Below are positions 1 to 9,760 of a stretch of 64,000 nt of DNA, in pieces. The translations under genes were made by a program, and so were the position numbers. The first letter of the stretch is position 1; each line of letters begins with the position of its first letter. Source of the stretch: Litchfieldia alkalitelluris (GTDB lineage: Bacteria > Bacillota > Bacilli > Bacillales > Bacillaceae_L); the NCBI RefSeq assembly GCF_002019645.1, contig NZ_KV917374.1:3608696-3672695 (forward strand), read 5' to 3'. The notes beneath the pieces were generated by a model. It ran no database searches. It was not told the origin of the DNA and worked only from the letters and a program-made list of their open reading frames with translations.

Positions 1-405
1 ATTCACAGGACCTTCTGAACTTTCATCAAAGTGCTCATAAACATAATATTTATCTTTCTGTGCATCATGTATGATCTTCGTTTCTGGAGTATAGGAAAAA
101 TAAGGAATATAATATGGCGCAAAATCCGAACCGTAAACGATATATCCGTCTTTTTCTTCAAATAAGTTTTCCTTTAAAAACAGTTCAGTATAATCTTTGA
201 TAAAATAAGAATTCAAAATGCGATTAATTTCTTCTAGATTTCTCAATTTCTCACTAAGAGATAGTTGGGCATTAAAAGCATTATCCAGTAACTTAAAGGT
301 ATCTTCTCTAGTCATTTCTCGATCATTAGCAGCATTAACAAGCCCGCCGAATCCAAGAAGTAAAACTAGATGTAAGATTATGATGCTATTTATCAATTTG
401 CTCAA
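1..405 (-). CDS. Secreted protein of unknown function (3' end beyond window)
   Basis: Open from a TTG at 405 to the window edge, 135 codons seen. A GGAAGGGTG ribosome site stands just upstream of the TTG. The first ~22 residues are a hydrophobic leader (INSIIILHLVLLLGFGGLV) ending near an AA/N signal-peptidase-like site, so export is likely. The mature part is acidic, with a helical stretch followed by an aromatic-rich segment. That pattern resembles small Bacillus secreted proteins of unknown function, but I do not recognise the family with confidence. The C-terminus is missing. Confidence 0.65.
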   Translation of the reverse strand, partial: MSKLINSIIILHLVLLLGFGGLVNAANDREMTREDTFKLLDNAFNAQLSLSEKLRNLEEINRILNSYFIKDYTELFLKENLFEEKDGYIVYGSDFAPYYIPYFSYTPETKIIHDAQKDKYYVYEHFDESSEGPVN

Positions 406-748
406 AGAATCACCCTTCCGATGCTTGTCCTACTTGGTCTATTTTAACAAGATACAACTATTTAAAGCACAGAAATCGTCCCCAAAATAACTGCAGGTTT
501 TGACACTTATATACTTATATGAACAATTTACCCTGAAATATTCATTCCTTAACATAAAATTTATCATAATTTGTATAGTTTTTTACAAAAGGCTAATTAC
601 TTAAACGTTGTTGCTTAGAAGGTCCTTGATTAACACTTTGTATCCATTATCAGATTAGAGCCATGCCTAAAAATTATTAATTAGTCTTTTTGAAAATAGC
701 CTTACCAAAGCAAAAAGAGACCTTTAATAAAGTCTCCTTTAAGAACAG
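406..748. other. AT-rich intergenic gap
   Basis: No gene is visible here on either strand. Besides a minus-strand terminator at 712-741 it holds only AT-rich sequence, presumably including the promoter of the secreted protein to the left. Confidence 0.5.
712..741 (-). terminator. Rho-independent terminator of the small membrane protein
   Basis: Read on the minus strand, GGAGAC and TTT pair with AAAGGTCTC around a short loop, followed by a run of T. It lies just after the stop codon of the 79-residue membrane protein. Confidence 0.7.
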
Positions 749-988
749 CTATGAGTAAGAAATAATGGACAAATAAATGATGTATCCGATAGTTAAGATA
801 GAGGCTATGACGTATGTAAGAAAAACAGGATTACGGATATATGGATGATCTTTTACTTTTTCATTTATTTCCGTATCAAATTGCTGGCGCATGGTATGTT
901 GCCTTTTACCTAATTTGTAGGTATAAAGTAGCCCAGTCCCAATTATTAGGACAGAGAGAATGGTTAAAATAAAATTTAATTGATCCAA
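749..988 (-). CDS. Small two-helix membrane protein, unknown function
   Basis: 79 residues from a TTG start preceded by an AAGGTGG ribosome site. Two hydrophobic segments, about residues 5-24 and 57-77, flank a basic and acidic middle (KLGKRQHTMRQQ), predicting a membrane hairpin with a soluble loop. The gene is monocistronic with its own terminator and lies between a secreted protein and ykuI. No family is recognised. The TTG start is inferred from the ribosome site; no in-frame ATG precedes the first helix. Confidence 0.6.
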   Translation of the reverse strand: MDQLNFILTILSVLIIGTGLLYTYKLGKRQHTMRQQFDTEINEKVKDHPYIRNPVFLTYVIASILTIGYIIYLSIISYS

Positions 989-1064
989 GAACTAACACCC
1001 ACCTTAGTATTTGGTATATAGTTCTAATATCTACAAATTGTTAAATTTATATTCTACGAAATTT

Positions 1065-2279
1065 TCAAAGCAACCCATCATGTTCAAATAAGAATTCGTA
1101 AGGTATATCAATAAATAAATAATCCTTTTCATTCAACGGGTAAGAAAAGGTCCGTATGTTTTCTCCAGATTCAACATCACTGTATAAATCAGACAGAATT
1201 CCTTTTTTGTTATATTTCATTCTTACGATATTTTCTAAAAAATAGGGTCTCCAGCTCCAGTTTTTCATGTAATACTCTTCTTTAAGACTCCACTTTTCCT
1301 CTTCTTTGATAATGTTTGCTGATTGCTGAAAACCGTAATCATCACATACATATAATCTGAAAGAGAGCTCACCTAAATTTTGAGACAAGTATGTGATTAG
1401 TTCATTATAGTTGTCCACTTTCTTATATTTCTGGACCAACCCTTGAAGTTTAATGTTAAGCTGTTCAGATAAATCATAGACAGAGAAAAGTTTCTTTTTT
1501 TCATGCTGAATAAAGTGTAACGTCTCTTCTTTTAATTTTTCTTTCATGACCTCATCACACACCAGTTCACTTGAAGGTTTATGAAGGAAATAACCTTGGT
1601 AATAACGACCTCCATTTTTCCATGCGTATTGTAACTGAAATAGTGTTTCGACATCTTCATATAGAAGAGTGGCCCCAATTTTTCTGGCTAAAAGGGAAAT
1701 CGAGTAAAGCACATCATGATATGCCTGTCCTGTGGTTGTCTTTAGCAATTCCTTTAAGTCAATTTTAAGTATATCAGGGTTTAACAATCCAATACGATCA
1801 AAATTGCTACTTTCCTTACCTATGTTATCAACCGCAATTTTGATTCCGTATGTTCGGTAATAAGTAATTAGGTGATTTAATCTTTCAAGATCACCAATAA
1901 AGTTATGCTCAGTCAGTTCTATAACCACTTTATTTAGAATTAATCCTTTATCTTGGTATTTTAATAAAAGATTTAATAACGACTCACCATGATCAATCAT
2001 TAGCAGATTAGCATCCCTGTTCATGAAAATATATGGTTGTTTATCTAATGTTATAAAATGGTCTAATGCCATATGTAGAAGGAGATCATCCACTTCAATT
2101 CGATATTCTTCTGGAATTGCCTCATCATGAAAGAATGGACCTAGACTTTTATACTCATCTTCATATTTGATTCTTCCAAGGACCTCATAACCGACTACTT
2201 TATGTTCATCTGCACTAAATACAGCCTGATAAAATGGAGCGACAAGATGCAAATTTGTCATAATTTCTAAAGCGTCCAT
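1065..2279 (-). CDS. ykuI: c-di-GMP-binding EAL-domain protein YkuI
   Basis: 404 residues, essentially the length of B. subtilis YkuI, which it follows closely from end to end. Residues ~1-250 form an EAL fold and ~255-404 the YkuI C-terminal PAS-like domain. The signature reads EVLGR instead of EALLR, and the catalytic loop DDFGTG is replaced by DNIGKESS. This matches the known YkuI proteins, which bind c-di-GMP but lack clear phosphodiesterase activity, so I infer an effector rather than an enzyme. AGGAGAGAGG lies before the ATG. In B. subtilis ykuI lies near ykuE, as here. Monocistronic on the minus strand. Confidence 0.92.
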   Translation of the reverse strand: MDALEIMTNLHLVAPFYQAVFSADEHKVVGYEVLGRIKYEDEYKSLGPFFHDEAIPEEYRIEVDDLLLHMALDHFITLDKQPYIFMNRDANLLMIDHGESLLNLLLKYQDKGLILNKVVIELTEHNFIGDLERLNHLITYYRTYGIKIAVDNIGKESSNFDRIGLLNPDILKIDLKELLKTTTGQAYHDVLYSISLLARKIGATLLYEDVETLFQLQYAWKNGGRYYQGYFLHKPSSELVCDEVMKEKLKEETLHFIQHEKKKLFSVYDLSEQLNIKLQGLVQKYKKVDNYNELITYLSQNLGELSFRLYVCDDYGFQQSANIIKEEEKWSLKEEYYMKNWSWRPYFLENIVRMKYNKKGILSDLYSDVESGENIRTFSYPLNEKDYLFIDIPYEFLFEHDGLL

Positions 2280-2326
2280 GATCCTCTCTCCTCATTCACT
2301 AAATAAATATGTATCATTATATCACA

Positions 2327-2506
2327 TCATCCCCCGAGAAGATTCATTTGTTTCCAGGTATTTACGTAGCCAATCGTAAGACTGTAAAGAGTAACATAAT
2401 TGTTTTTTAAGAACATGTTCCAACTATCAGGTAAAAGCTCATCACCTTTAGTCTCTACACTAGTTAGCGGAGCCCCATTCAAAAGCTCATAGCACTTCTC
2501 TAACAT
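2327..2506 (-). other. Possible small ORF or gene remnant upstream of ykuI
   Basis: Within the 350-bp gap between ykuI and ykuE the minus strand has an open stretch of about 70 codons, with 59 codons from an ATG at 2506. Its composition looks protein-like (ELLNGAP, DSWNMFLKNNY, GYVNTWKQMN). AGGTAGA before the ATG is a weak ribosome site, and stops lie just upstream. It may be a small gene or the tail of a lost gene. No homology is recognised. The rest of the gap holds only the ykuI and ykuE promoter regions. Confidence 0.3.
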
Positions 2507-2633
2507 TCTACCTACAATCTCATAACCATAATCCAGTTATCATAGATACGAATTATGAGAGTCAAACTAAAACTACTTTATTAGATCTTATGATATAATT
2601 CCTAAAAGATATCAAGAATAGGTTGGTTGTTTC

Positions 2634-3509
2634 ATGTCTAAAACATATACGCGCAGGAAGTTTTTGAATAAATCAGTAAAGGCTTTAGTTACAATTGGTT
2701 TATCATCTACACTAGGATATGCATATGCTAGATTCATTGAACCTAATTGGATTGAAGTTACTCAGCATACCATAACACATTCTTTAATTCCTAAAAATTT
2801 TGATGGAGTAAAGATTGTACAATTCAGTGATACTCATATTGGTCATAATTTTGAGTTAAATCATTTAGAACATATTATTAATAAGATAAACAGTTTAAAT
2901 CCAGATATAGTCCTCTTTACTGGTGATTTACTCGATCACCCTAATGAATATAAGCAGATTGATCAAGTCCCACCAATTCTTCGAAAAATACAAGCAACTC
3001 TTGGGAAATTTTCAATATACGGGAATCATGACCATGGTGGATATGGGTCAGATATTTACAAAGATACAATGGAGAAAGGGCATTTCAATGTTTTACTTAA
3101 TAACTCAATTGAAGTGGCCATAAAAAACGAAAAAATAATCATTGCAGGAATAGATGATATTATTCTTGGAAGACCAGACTTCAACGAAACTTTTAAAGGG
3201 ATAGATGAGAATGAATATACGGTTTTTTTAGTCCATGAACCTGATGTAGCACCTAGAGCTGCTGCACATGGAGCGATGCTACAGCTTTCCGGTCATACGC
3301 ATGGCGGACAAATTCGGCTCCCTTTTTTTGGACCACTAATAACCCCGCCACTTGGAAATGATTACTATGAGGGGAATTATTATATTGGACAATCAAATAT
3401 GCAACTTTATGTTAATAGAGGATTGGGAACTACAAGACTCCCTTTTCGAGTATTAGCGCGTCCTGAAATTTCTGTATTTACACTTAAATCCTCAGCAAAA
3501 ATAAAATGA
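2634..3509 (+). CDS. ykuE: Tat-exported metallophosphoesterase YkuE
   Basis: 291 residues, close to B. subtilis YkuE (286) and alike over the whole length. The N-terminus carries the twin-arginine signal TRRKFLNKS followed by a hydrophobic stretch, so it is probably exported folded by the TatAyCy route to the cell wall. The calcineurin-like metal-binding motifs are all present: FSDTHIG, TGDLLDH, GNHDHGG and the paired histidines of SGHTHGGQ. Its natural substrate is not established. AGGTTGG before the ATG is a modest ribosome site. Transcribed alone, divergent from the upstream ykuI. Confidence 0.92.
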   Translation: MSKTYTRRKFLNKSVKALVTIGLSSTLGYAYARFIEPNWIEVTQHTITHSLIPKNFDGVKIVQFSDTHIGHNFELNHLEHIINKINSLNPDIVLFTGDLLDHPNEYKQIDQVPPILRKIQATLGKFSIYGNHDHGGYGSDIYKDTMEKGHFNVLLNNSIEVAIKNEKIIIAGIDDIILGRPDFNETFKGIDENEYTVFLVHEPDVAPRAAAHGAMLQLSGHTHGGQIRLPFFGPLITPPLGNDYYEGNYYIGQSNMQLYVNRGLGTTRLPFRVLARPEISVFTLKSSAKIK

Positions 3510-3539
3510 TTGTTCATCCCCTAGTGAGGGGGCATTCAT

Positions 3540-5630
3540 TTATTTTTTCAAATATTGCTTTAACACCTCTTCTTCTGGGATTGGCTTACTGAAATAATAA
3601 CCTTGTGCCTTATTACATTGTTTCTCTTTTAGTAATTGCAATTGCTCAATTTGTTCTACACCTTCGGCAATTACATCTAATTCAAGACTTTTGGCCAGGT
3701 GTATGATGGTTGTGATTATTGCTTGATCTTTTTTATCTATTAATACATCTTTTAAGAATGATTGGTCAATTTTCAAAGTATCAATTGGATATCTTTTTAA
3801 ATAACTGAGAGATGAAAATCCCGTCCCAAAATCATCAACTGCTATTCTAACTCCTAACTCTTTTAAGTGAATCAGTGTGGTCAAAGCTTCTTTAGAATCT
3901 CTAATAGCCCCTTCAGTTATTTCAAACTCTAATAATGTAGGGTCAATGTTATTCTTTAGAATTTCAACTTTAATAAAATCAACAAGACCGGTTTGTTGAA
4001 ATTGACGTGGAGAAAGATTTATAGCCATAGCTAGTTGATTATATTTCTTGTCCTTCCACTGACGCATTTTTTCACAAATGGTTTTAATTACCCATTCACC
4101 GATAGGGATAATCATTCCTGATTCCTCTGCTAAGTGAATAAATTCACTTGGAGGGATTAATCCTAACGTAGGATGATTCCACCTTAGTAATACTTCAAAA
4201 CCATTCACTTCTTCAGTATTTATATTGACCTGAGGCTGATAAAATAAAACGAGTTCATTTTGAGTAATTGCTCTCCTTAGCCCAGTTTCCATCATCATAA
4301 TATATGAGTTTCCTTGGTTCATTTGATCACTATAAAAGCGAAAATGACCTCTTCCACGATCCTTTACTATGTAAAGTGCTGTATCAGCATTTTTTATTAG
4401 CGTCTCCCCGTCTAAACCATCTACTGGAAAAAGACTTATCCCTATGCTCGCCGTTATAAAGAATTCCTGATTATTAAAACTAAAAGGTTTATTTAAAGTG
4501 TTTACAATATTATTTGCGTAGATAATAGCTAACTCAGGATTAGTATTTTGTAGTACTACAATAAATTCGTCTCCCCCTTGACGGTATATACTATAATTAG
4601 CATTATTGCCAATTGAAATTAATCGATCAGCTACTTCCACCAGGAGTAAGTCCCCAACATTATGACCCATTGTATCATTCAATAATTTAAAACGGTCTAA
4701 ATCAATGTACATCACAACTAATTGTTGACTACTATTCCCACAATTTATTACAGCTTCTGTTAGTTCTTTTTTTAATGAACTTCTATTAGGCAGACCTGTT
4801 AACTGATCATGAAACGCCAAATACTTCATCATTTCCTCTGCATTTAACTGTTCAGTAATATCCTTGATAATCATATAAATTCCGAGTACAGAATTGTCTA
4901 CCACAATTGGAATTGTTTTAATATGGACTTTTAGGGACTGTCCATTTTTATGGATGATCCTGCAGCCGAGAAACTCATCTGGTTTTCCCTTTAATGTATT
5001 TTGAAAAACAGAGAAGAAACCTTCCCTATCTCTTTCATGAAACAAGGTAAAAACGGACTTGTTTACTAAATCACTTTCTATATATCCGGTAATTTCAAAC
5101 GTGGATGGATTTGTTTGTAGAAGATATCCCTGTAAATCAACCGAAAATACCACATCCATATTATGATCAATAATTGATTTATATCTTTGCCTCGTTTCAT
5201 ATAATTTCTGTTTTTCTAATACGCTTTCTGTGATATCACGTGTTACGCAAACGATAAAATTCACGTGCTTGTTCTCATCATCAAATATTGGAGTTAAAAT
5301 AGACTCTCCAAATATCACTTTATTATCTAAGATAATATTATCCTCAAACAAGTACGGCTCTTTTGTCTTCAGTACTGTACTATATTGATGGTGAAGATGA
5401 TCTGCAATATCATCTGGCAATACATCGTGAAATGTTTTACCTATACAGTGTGATGTTACTTTCGCTTGTTTTAATGCTATTTCATTTAAGAAGACATATT
5501 TAAATGACGAATTTTCGACCTTCATCACATAGATTAGATCTTTAATATGACGTAATATAATTTCAAAAATAACATCCTGTATCTTAATCATATTATTTGC
5601 GTTTGTTAAGAGATTCTTTAAATTATCCAT
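3540..5630 (-). CDS. PAS-PAS-GGDEF-EAL c-di-GMP turnover protein
   Basis: 696 residues, predicted soluble. Two PAS domains (about 15-135 and 145-265) are followed by GGDEF (about 275-430; RQGGDEF intact) and EAL (about 440-695). The EAL signature is EVLLR, with DDFGTGFSSL, LKIDQSF and AEGVEQ all present, so phosphodiesterase activity is likely. The GGDEF active site is intact, so synthesis is also possible; no RxxD inhibitory site precedes it. PAS domains suggest redox, ligand or light sensing. ATG follows AGGAATGATTAA. The gene stands alone between ykuE and ykyB, where B. subtilis has other genes, so it is likely an insertion. Confidence 0.88.
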   Translation of the reverse strand: MDNLKNLLTNANNMIKIQDVIFEIILRHIKDLIYVMKVENSSFKYVFLNEIALKQAKVTSHCIGKTFHDVLPDDIADHLHHQYSTVLKTKEPYLFEDNIILDNKVIFGESILTPIFDDENKHVNFIVCVTRDITESVLEKQKLYETRQRYKSIIDHNMDVVFSVDLQGYLLQTNPSTFEITGYIESDLVNKSVFTLFHERDREGFFSVFQNTLKGKPDEFLGCRIIHKNGQSLKVHIKTIPIVVDNSVLGIYMIIKDITEQLNAEEMMKYLAFHDQLTGLPNRSSLKKELTEAVINCGNSSQQLVVMYIDLDRFKLLNDTMGHNVGDLLLVEVADRLISIGNNANYSIYRQGGDEFIVVLQNTNPELAIIYANNIVNTLNKPFSFNNQEFFITASIGISLFPVDGLDGETLIKNADTALYIVKDRGRGHFRFYSDQMNQGNSYIMMMETGLRRAITQNELVLFYQPQVNINTEEVNGFEVLLRWNHPTLGLIPPSEFIHLAEESGMIIPIGEWVIKTICEKMRQWKDKKYNQLAMAINLSPRQFQQTGLVDFIKVEILKNNIDPTLLEFEITEGAIRDSKEALTTLIHLKELGVRIAVDDFGTGFSSLSYLKRYPIDTLKIDQSFLKDVLIDKKDQAIITTIIHLAKSLELDVIAEGVEQIEQLQLLKEKQCNKAQGYYFSKPIPEEEVLKQYLKK

Positions 5631-5852
5631 TTAATCATTCCTAAATATAATCAATTGAAAAACCACTAAATTAACTAATATAGCCATAGTGTTTGTATAT
5701 ACAATAAATAATAAACAACTTAATCTATTCGACATTTTCTTTAATATTCCTTTTAAAAACGCAAAACAAATTACTAACATCCTTTCTGTGTTTTGGTAGA
5801 TTTGCAAAAACAGTAAAGTTCAGTATAATAAGAATAAGAAAGGGGAGAAAAA

Positions 5853-6311
5853 ATGAAAAAGCAAGGAAAACAAATACAAATCGAACAGTCTGTTCATAAT
5901 CTTGCGAGAGCAATATTTATCGTTAACAAACATGCCAAAGCAGCCCCTAATCCGAAGTTTCTCTATCTTTTAAAGCGCAAAGCATTAGAAAAATTGATAG
6001 TAGAAGGTAAAGCTAAAAAGGTGGGTCTTCATTTTTCACGAAATCCCAAAAATAGTCAACAACAATCTGATGTTCTTGTGTCTGCTGGTGATTACTACTT
6101 TCATATGCCTCCTTCAAAAGAAGACATCGAACAGCTTCCACATCTTGGAGAACTTGACCAAGTATATCGAAATCCCAAAACACAACTTTCATTATCACTT
6201 GCAAAACAATTATTGCAAAATTATGTTGGTATAAAAGACGAAGAAAAGAAGCCTATTCAAAAAAGTTACCAAAAACCAGTCTTTAAGAAACTCGGCCAAA
6301 GTTATTTTTAA
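5853..6311 (+). CDS. ykyB: Conserved protein YkyB
   Basis: 152 residues, near the 154 of B. subtilis YkyB and strongly alike throughout: the conserved NRHAK-like stretch (VNKHAKAAPNPKFLYLLK), the block SQQQSDVLVSAGDYYFHMP, and a C-terminus ending in FKKLGQSYF. Basic, soluble, no membrane segments. Its function is unknown; in B. subtilis it lies beside cheV and patA. AAGGGGAGAAAAA precedes the ATG, and an intrinsic terminator follows. Here ykyB is separated from patA by about 17 kb of accessory genes. Confidence 0.9.
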   Translation: MKKQGKQIQIEQSVHNLARAIFIVNKHAKAAPNPKFLYLLKRKALEKLIVEGKAKKVGLHFSRNPKNSQQQSDVLVSAGDYYFHMPPSKEDIEQLPHLGELDQVYRNPKTQLSLSLAKQLLQNYVGIKDEEKKPIQKSYQKPVFKKLGQSYF

Positions 6312-6422
6312 TAGATAGGGATGGACTAATCCCCTTATTTTTGTAATCGCTATCATTCATACCAACGATCAAATTTAATGATGTATCCACAAGAATAAAC
6401 AAGTGACGTTAACTATAACTAA

Positions 6423-6464
6423 AAGAGGAGGTACAAAAAAACACATTTTTGTATCTCCTCTTCT
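6423..6464. terminator. Bidirectional terminator between ykyB and the kinase operon
   Basis: AGAGGAGGTACAAAAA pairs with TTTTTGTATCTCCTCT, with T runs on both strands. It closes ykyB on the plus strand and the six-gene exopolysaccharide-type operon on the minus strand. Confidence 0.85.
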
Positions 6465-6502
6465 TTTTCATATCTTTTCTAAGACTTTATTGATAGCATT
6501 TC

Positions 6503-9394
6503 TTACTCACTTTCTGGTACATGAATAGATCCAGATGATTCCCTATTTAATAAAGCTTGAAGTATTGTTTTTGTTAATTTTCCAGGGCGATAAGGCTTAA
6601 CTAGATACCCACTAGCACCTAGTGAAATTCCTTTTTCTTTTTCCTCTAAAGCGGAGGAGATAAAAATAGGGATGTTAGAGGTATTAGAATGTTGCTTAAG
6701 GCTTTTTAAGATATCCCATCCATCGATGTTTTTCTCCTCTAACATGATATCTAACACAACTGCGTCCGGAGGTGATTGCTTTATAGCCTCAAGTGCACTG
6801 AATCCATCCCGATACTTAGTTACAAAAAATCCACTATCCTTTAATTCCGTTTCTAATAGTGAAGCTAGATTATCATCATCCTCGACAAGTACAATGTTTG
6901 TAAGTTTCCTTAAGCTTCCTTCAGGCAAGGTAACCTCTTCATCTGATGTATGGTCCTTAATCAGAGGAATATCAAGTGTGAATGTTGTTCCTTTTCCTAA
7001 GTCTGATACAACGTTTATTACGCCCTCATGGACTCTCACAATCTCCTTAACAATTGATAATCCGAGGCCTGTTCCACCTATTTTTCTGCGATCTGAATTG
7101 TCTACACGGTAGAATTTTTTAAATAAATCCTGCATTGCCTCTTTTGGTATCCCTAATCCTTCATCACTAATGTTAATTGATAACAGATTAGCTTTTTCTT
7201 CTATTATTATCTTAATTAAACCACCATCAGGGGAGTATTTTATTGCATTGTTGAGTAGATTATTAAAGACCTGGAAGAGTTTGTCCTTGTCTCCAAGAAT
7301 ATACGTATGCTCCGTTTCTTGTTGTAGTTCAATTGAATGATTTAGTGCATTAACTTTCTGATTCTCAATCACACTTTTAATGATTGGAACCACATTTTCA
7401 AATTTCTTATCATATATTTGTTTACCTGATTCTATTCTCTGTACATCTAAAAAATCATTAATTAAGGCCGTAAGTCTTTTGGCTTCGTGATAAATTGCCG
7501 TTAAATATTTCTTCTGTCTATCAGGCTTCAGTTCCTTTTCTAGCATAAGCTCTGTAAATCCAAGCATACTTGCTAATGGCGTCCTTAACTCATGACTAAC
7601 TGTACTAACAAATTCTGATTTCATTTGGTCTACTTCAAATTCTTTTGTTATATCTCTATGAACAAATACAGTTCCTAATTTTTCATCATCACTATAAAGT
7701 GGTTGGCAATATACTTGAACCACTCTTGGGATAGGTGCAATTGTATGATAAATCATTGTGTGTTCATACGATTTCAAATCAGACTTTACTGCTCTAGTTA
7801 TAAAACCTCTTATCTCCTGAGCTTGATCTACTACATTGTTACTTAGTAAATCTAACCATGTTTCTAAGGTCTGATTGATTAGGGACTTCGGTCCACCGCC
7901 ATTTAGAATGTCGCACATTTTTTCGTTCACCTGTAAAATCGAACCATTCTTATCAACAAACTGAACACCTTCTAAAATCGTGTTTAAGATATCTTGCGTC
8001 ATGATTTGTTGATCTTCTGTTTGACTAAAAAGCTTCAAGTTTTCTAATGAAATTGCAACTTGTTTTGAAAAGGATTCGGATTCATAGACTTCCTTTTCAG
8101 TAAATGGAGAGTCAAACCTTGTATATACCATAATTGCACTTACCTGATTGTCAAATGAGATAATGGGAATGTAAAGATCACAACAACACATGACCCGCTC
8201 ATGATATCCATTTTCCAAAGAACTAGTTTCTCTTCTTATCATAAATACTTCTTTTTGATTTACAGCCCTATTCACATGCCCAGAATCAATAAATTCTAGA
8301 AATTGTTGAATACCGGTGTTTGAAATGCCAAATGCAGCATGATCTTTTGTATCTAAGAGAACTATTATTCCTTGTTCTGCTTCGAGAACGCTACACATAT
8401 TTTCAACGATACTAGTAAGTACTTTTTTCTTATCAAGAGAATTGGATAAATGTTTAATTAATTCATTCCTTTTCTTCAGGTCATTTTCTCGTGCCTCCAT
8501 CAACGATAAAGCATTTTCTAATTCTACCTGTTGTACTTGTAATTCGTCCTGTTGGGCAATAAGTTCCTCATTTTGTGCGGTAAGATCTTGTTCATTATTT
8601 TGTATACTTAGTACCATTTTTTCAAACGCCCGTGACAAGATTCCCAACTCATCATCACGATTAGTTTGTTCAAATTTAGTTAACTCCTTACCATCACTTA
8701 TATTCGTTGCTGCAGCAGCAAGCTTCTGCAGAGGTAATCCGATTTGAATGACCATTGCTCTAGAAATAAAAAGAAGTAAAATGAGCATAAGTCCTATAAA
8801 AACTACAAAAGCAAATTGACTGTTTGTAATTTTTTGTACTAGTTCTTCAAAATTTGCTTCTAATTGTTGATCCTGACTTAAACGATAATTTTGTAATAAT
8901 TGTTGGAAATCATTAATTTTACTAGTTGCACCACCCTGTGCTAATTGTATTAATTCTTCCGTTTGCCCATTTTCATAATATTGAATACCAAGTTGGACAA
9001 CATTTTCAAAATAGTATGACGTAAAATCTAATACCTCATTATAAAATATCAGGTCTTCTTCTGTTTCAACTAACTGTCCTAATTCCTCTGTTATATTATT
9101 GATTGAGTTTTTCTTACTTAGTGCGCTTTCCTTCATACTAGAATTTCCGTATGCGAAATATCCACGCATGTCAAAGAAAGTCATATTAAAAGTATGATCT
9201 AATCTCTGACCAAGTGTTTCTTTTTTCTCTAACACCCTATTTTTTTCGGAATTTTCCTCTGTGACATAGTGCTGATAAGATAGTAAACAAATTGCTCCAA
9301 GAAGGGAAAAGATGAAGAAACCAATCAATAGCCCAGCAAATTGCCGGGCTAGGCTTTTACGAAAAAAATACTTAAACCTACTACTCAATTTCAC
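6503..9394 (-). CDS. Hybrid sensor histidine kinase (TM-HAMP-GAF-PAS-HisKA-HATPase-REC)
   Basis: 963 residues from a GTG at 9394, chosen because GAGGAG lies seven bases upstream; a TTG at 9409 would cut into that ribosome site. Domains in order: membrane helix ~20-42, extracellular helical sensor ~43-190, helix ~193-212, HAMP ~212-265, glutamine-rich coiled coil ~267-315, GAF ~320-455, PAS ~465-590, HisKA with the phospho-accepting His in VSHELRTP (~601), HATPase with NNAIKYSPDGG and GTGLGLSIV, then a receiver ~840-955 with its Asp in VVLDIML. It overlaps the CheY-like gene by 14 bases, so translation is coupled. Last gene of the operon; the sensed signal is unknown. Confidence 0.88.
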   Translation of the reverse strand: MKLSSRFKYFFRKSLARQFAGLLIGFFIFSLLGAICLLSYQHYVTEENSEKNRVLEKKETLGQRLDHTFNMTFFDMRGYFAYGNSSMKESALSKKNSINNITEELGQLVETEEDLIFYNEVLDFTSYYFENVVQLGIQYYENGQTEELIQLAQGGATSKINDFQQLLQNYRLSQDQQLEANFEELVQKITNSQFAFVVFIGLMLILLLFISRAMVIQIGLPLQKLAAAATNISDGKELTKFEQTNRDDELGILSRAFEKMVLSIQNNEQDLTAQNEELIAQQDELQVQQVELENALSLMEARENDLKKRNELIKHLSNSLDKKKVLTSIVENMCSVLEAEQGIIVLLDTKDHAAFGISNTGIQQFLEFIDSGHVNRAVNQKEVFMIRRETSSLENGYHERVMCCCDLYIPIISFDNQVSAIMVYTRFDSPFTEKEVYESESFSKQVAISLENLKLFSQTEDQQIMTQDILNTILEGVQFVDKNGSILQVNEKMCDILNGGGPKSLINQTLETWLDLLSNNVVDQAQEIRGFITRAVKSDLKSYEHTMIYHTIAPIPRVVQVYCQPLYSDDEKLGTVFVHRDITKEFEVDQMKSEFVSTVSHELRTPLASMLGFTELMLEKELKPDRQKKYLTAIYHEAKRLTALINDFLDVQRIESGKQIYDKKFENVVPIIKSVIENQKVNALNHSIELQQETEHTYILGDKDKLFQVFNNLLNNAIKYSPDGGLIKIIIEEKANLLSINISDEGLGIPKEAMQDLFKKFYRVDNSDRRKIGGTGLGLSIVKEIVRVHEGVINVVSDLGKGTTFTLDIPLIKDHTSDEEVTLPEGSLRKLTNIVLVEDDDNLASLLETELKDSGFFVTKYRDGFSALEAIKQSPPDAVVLDIMLEEKNIDGWDILKSLKQHSNTSNIPIFISSALEEKEKGISLGASGYLVKPYRPGKLTKTILQALLNRESSGSIHVPESE

Positions 9395-9752
9395 CCAAAA
9401 TCTCCTCAATTCTTATAACTAGCTCTTTTGGACTAAAAGGCTTGGCCATAAAGTAGTTAGCTCCAGCTCGAAGGACAGCTTGTTGATCTGTTACCTGACT
9501 TTTGGCCGATAGCATCATGATTTTTACAGCTTCTTTTTCAGGCAATTCTCTTACTTTCATAATAATATCTAACCCTGTATAGACAGGCATCATATAATCA
9601 AGGATGATTAAATCATACTCATTATTTAATATGAAATTTAAAGCTTCTTCACCATCTTTCGCTTCCTCTATCGTATGGCCTTCATCCTCTAGCGTATCAA
9701 CGACCAACATTCTCAAAACTTCTTCATCTTCAGCAAGCAAAATCTTTGCCAT
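9381..9752 (-). CDS. CheY-like single-domain response regulator
   Basis: 123 residues, a single receiver domain. The acidic pocket is E8/D9, the phospho-acceptor D52 (LIILDYMMP), the switch serine S82 and the conserved lysine K104 (AKPF). There is no output domain, so it acts by protein contact or as a phosphorelay shuttle. Lying between the glycosidase gene (8-base gap) and the hybrid kinase (14-base overlap), it could pass phosphate between the kinase and the Hpt domain of the first operon protein. That relay is inferred from gene order alone. Confidence 0.87.
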   Translation of the reverse strand: MAKILLAEDEEVLRMLVVDTLEDEGHTIEEAKDGEEALNFILNNEYDLIILDYMMPVYTGLDIIMKVRELPEKEAVKIMMLSAKSQVTDQQAVLRAGANYFMAKPFSPKELVIRIEEILGEIE

Positions 9753-9760
9753 ACTTCACA

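Noticed and set aside
3510-3546. Terminator between ykuE and the GGDEF-EAL gene
   Set aside because: CCCCT/AGGGG gives a short stem, but no T-run follows directly on either strand.
5725-5913. 62-codon minus-strand ORF opposite the ykyB start
   Set aside because: It covers the ykyB promoter and ribosome site and has no site of its own.
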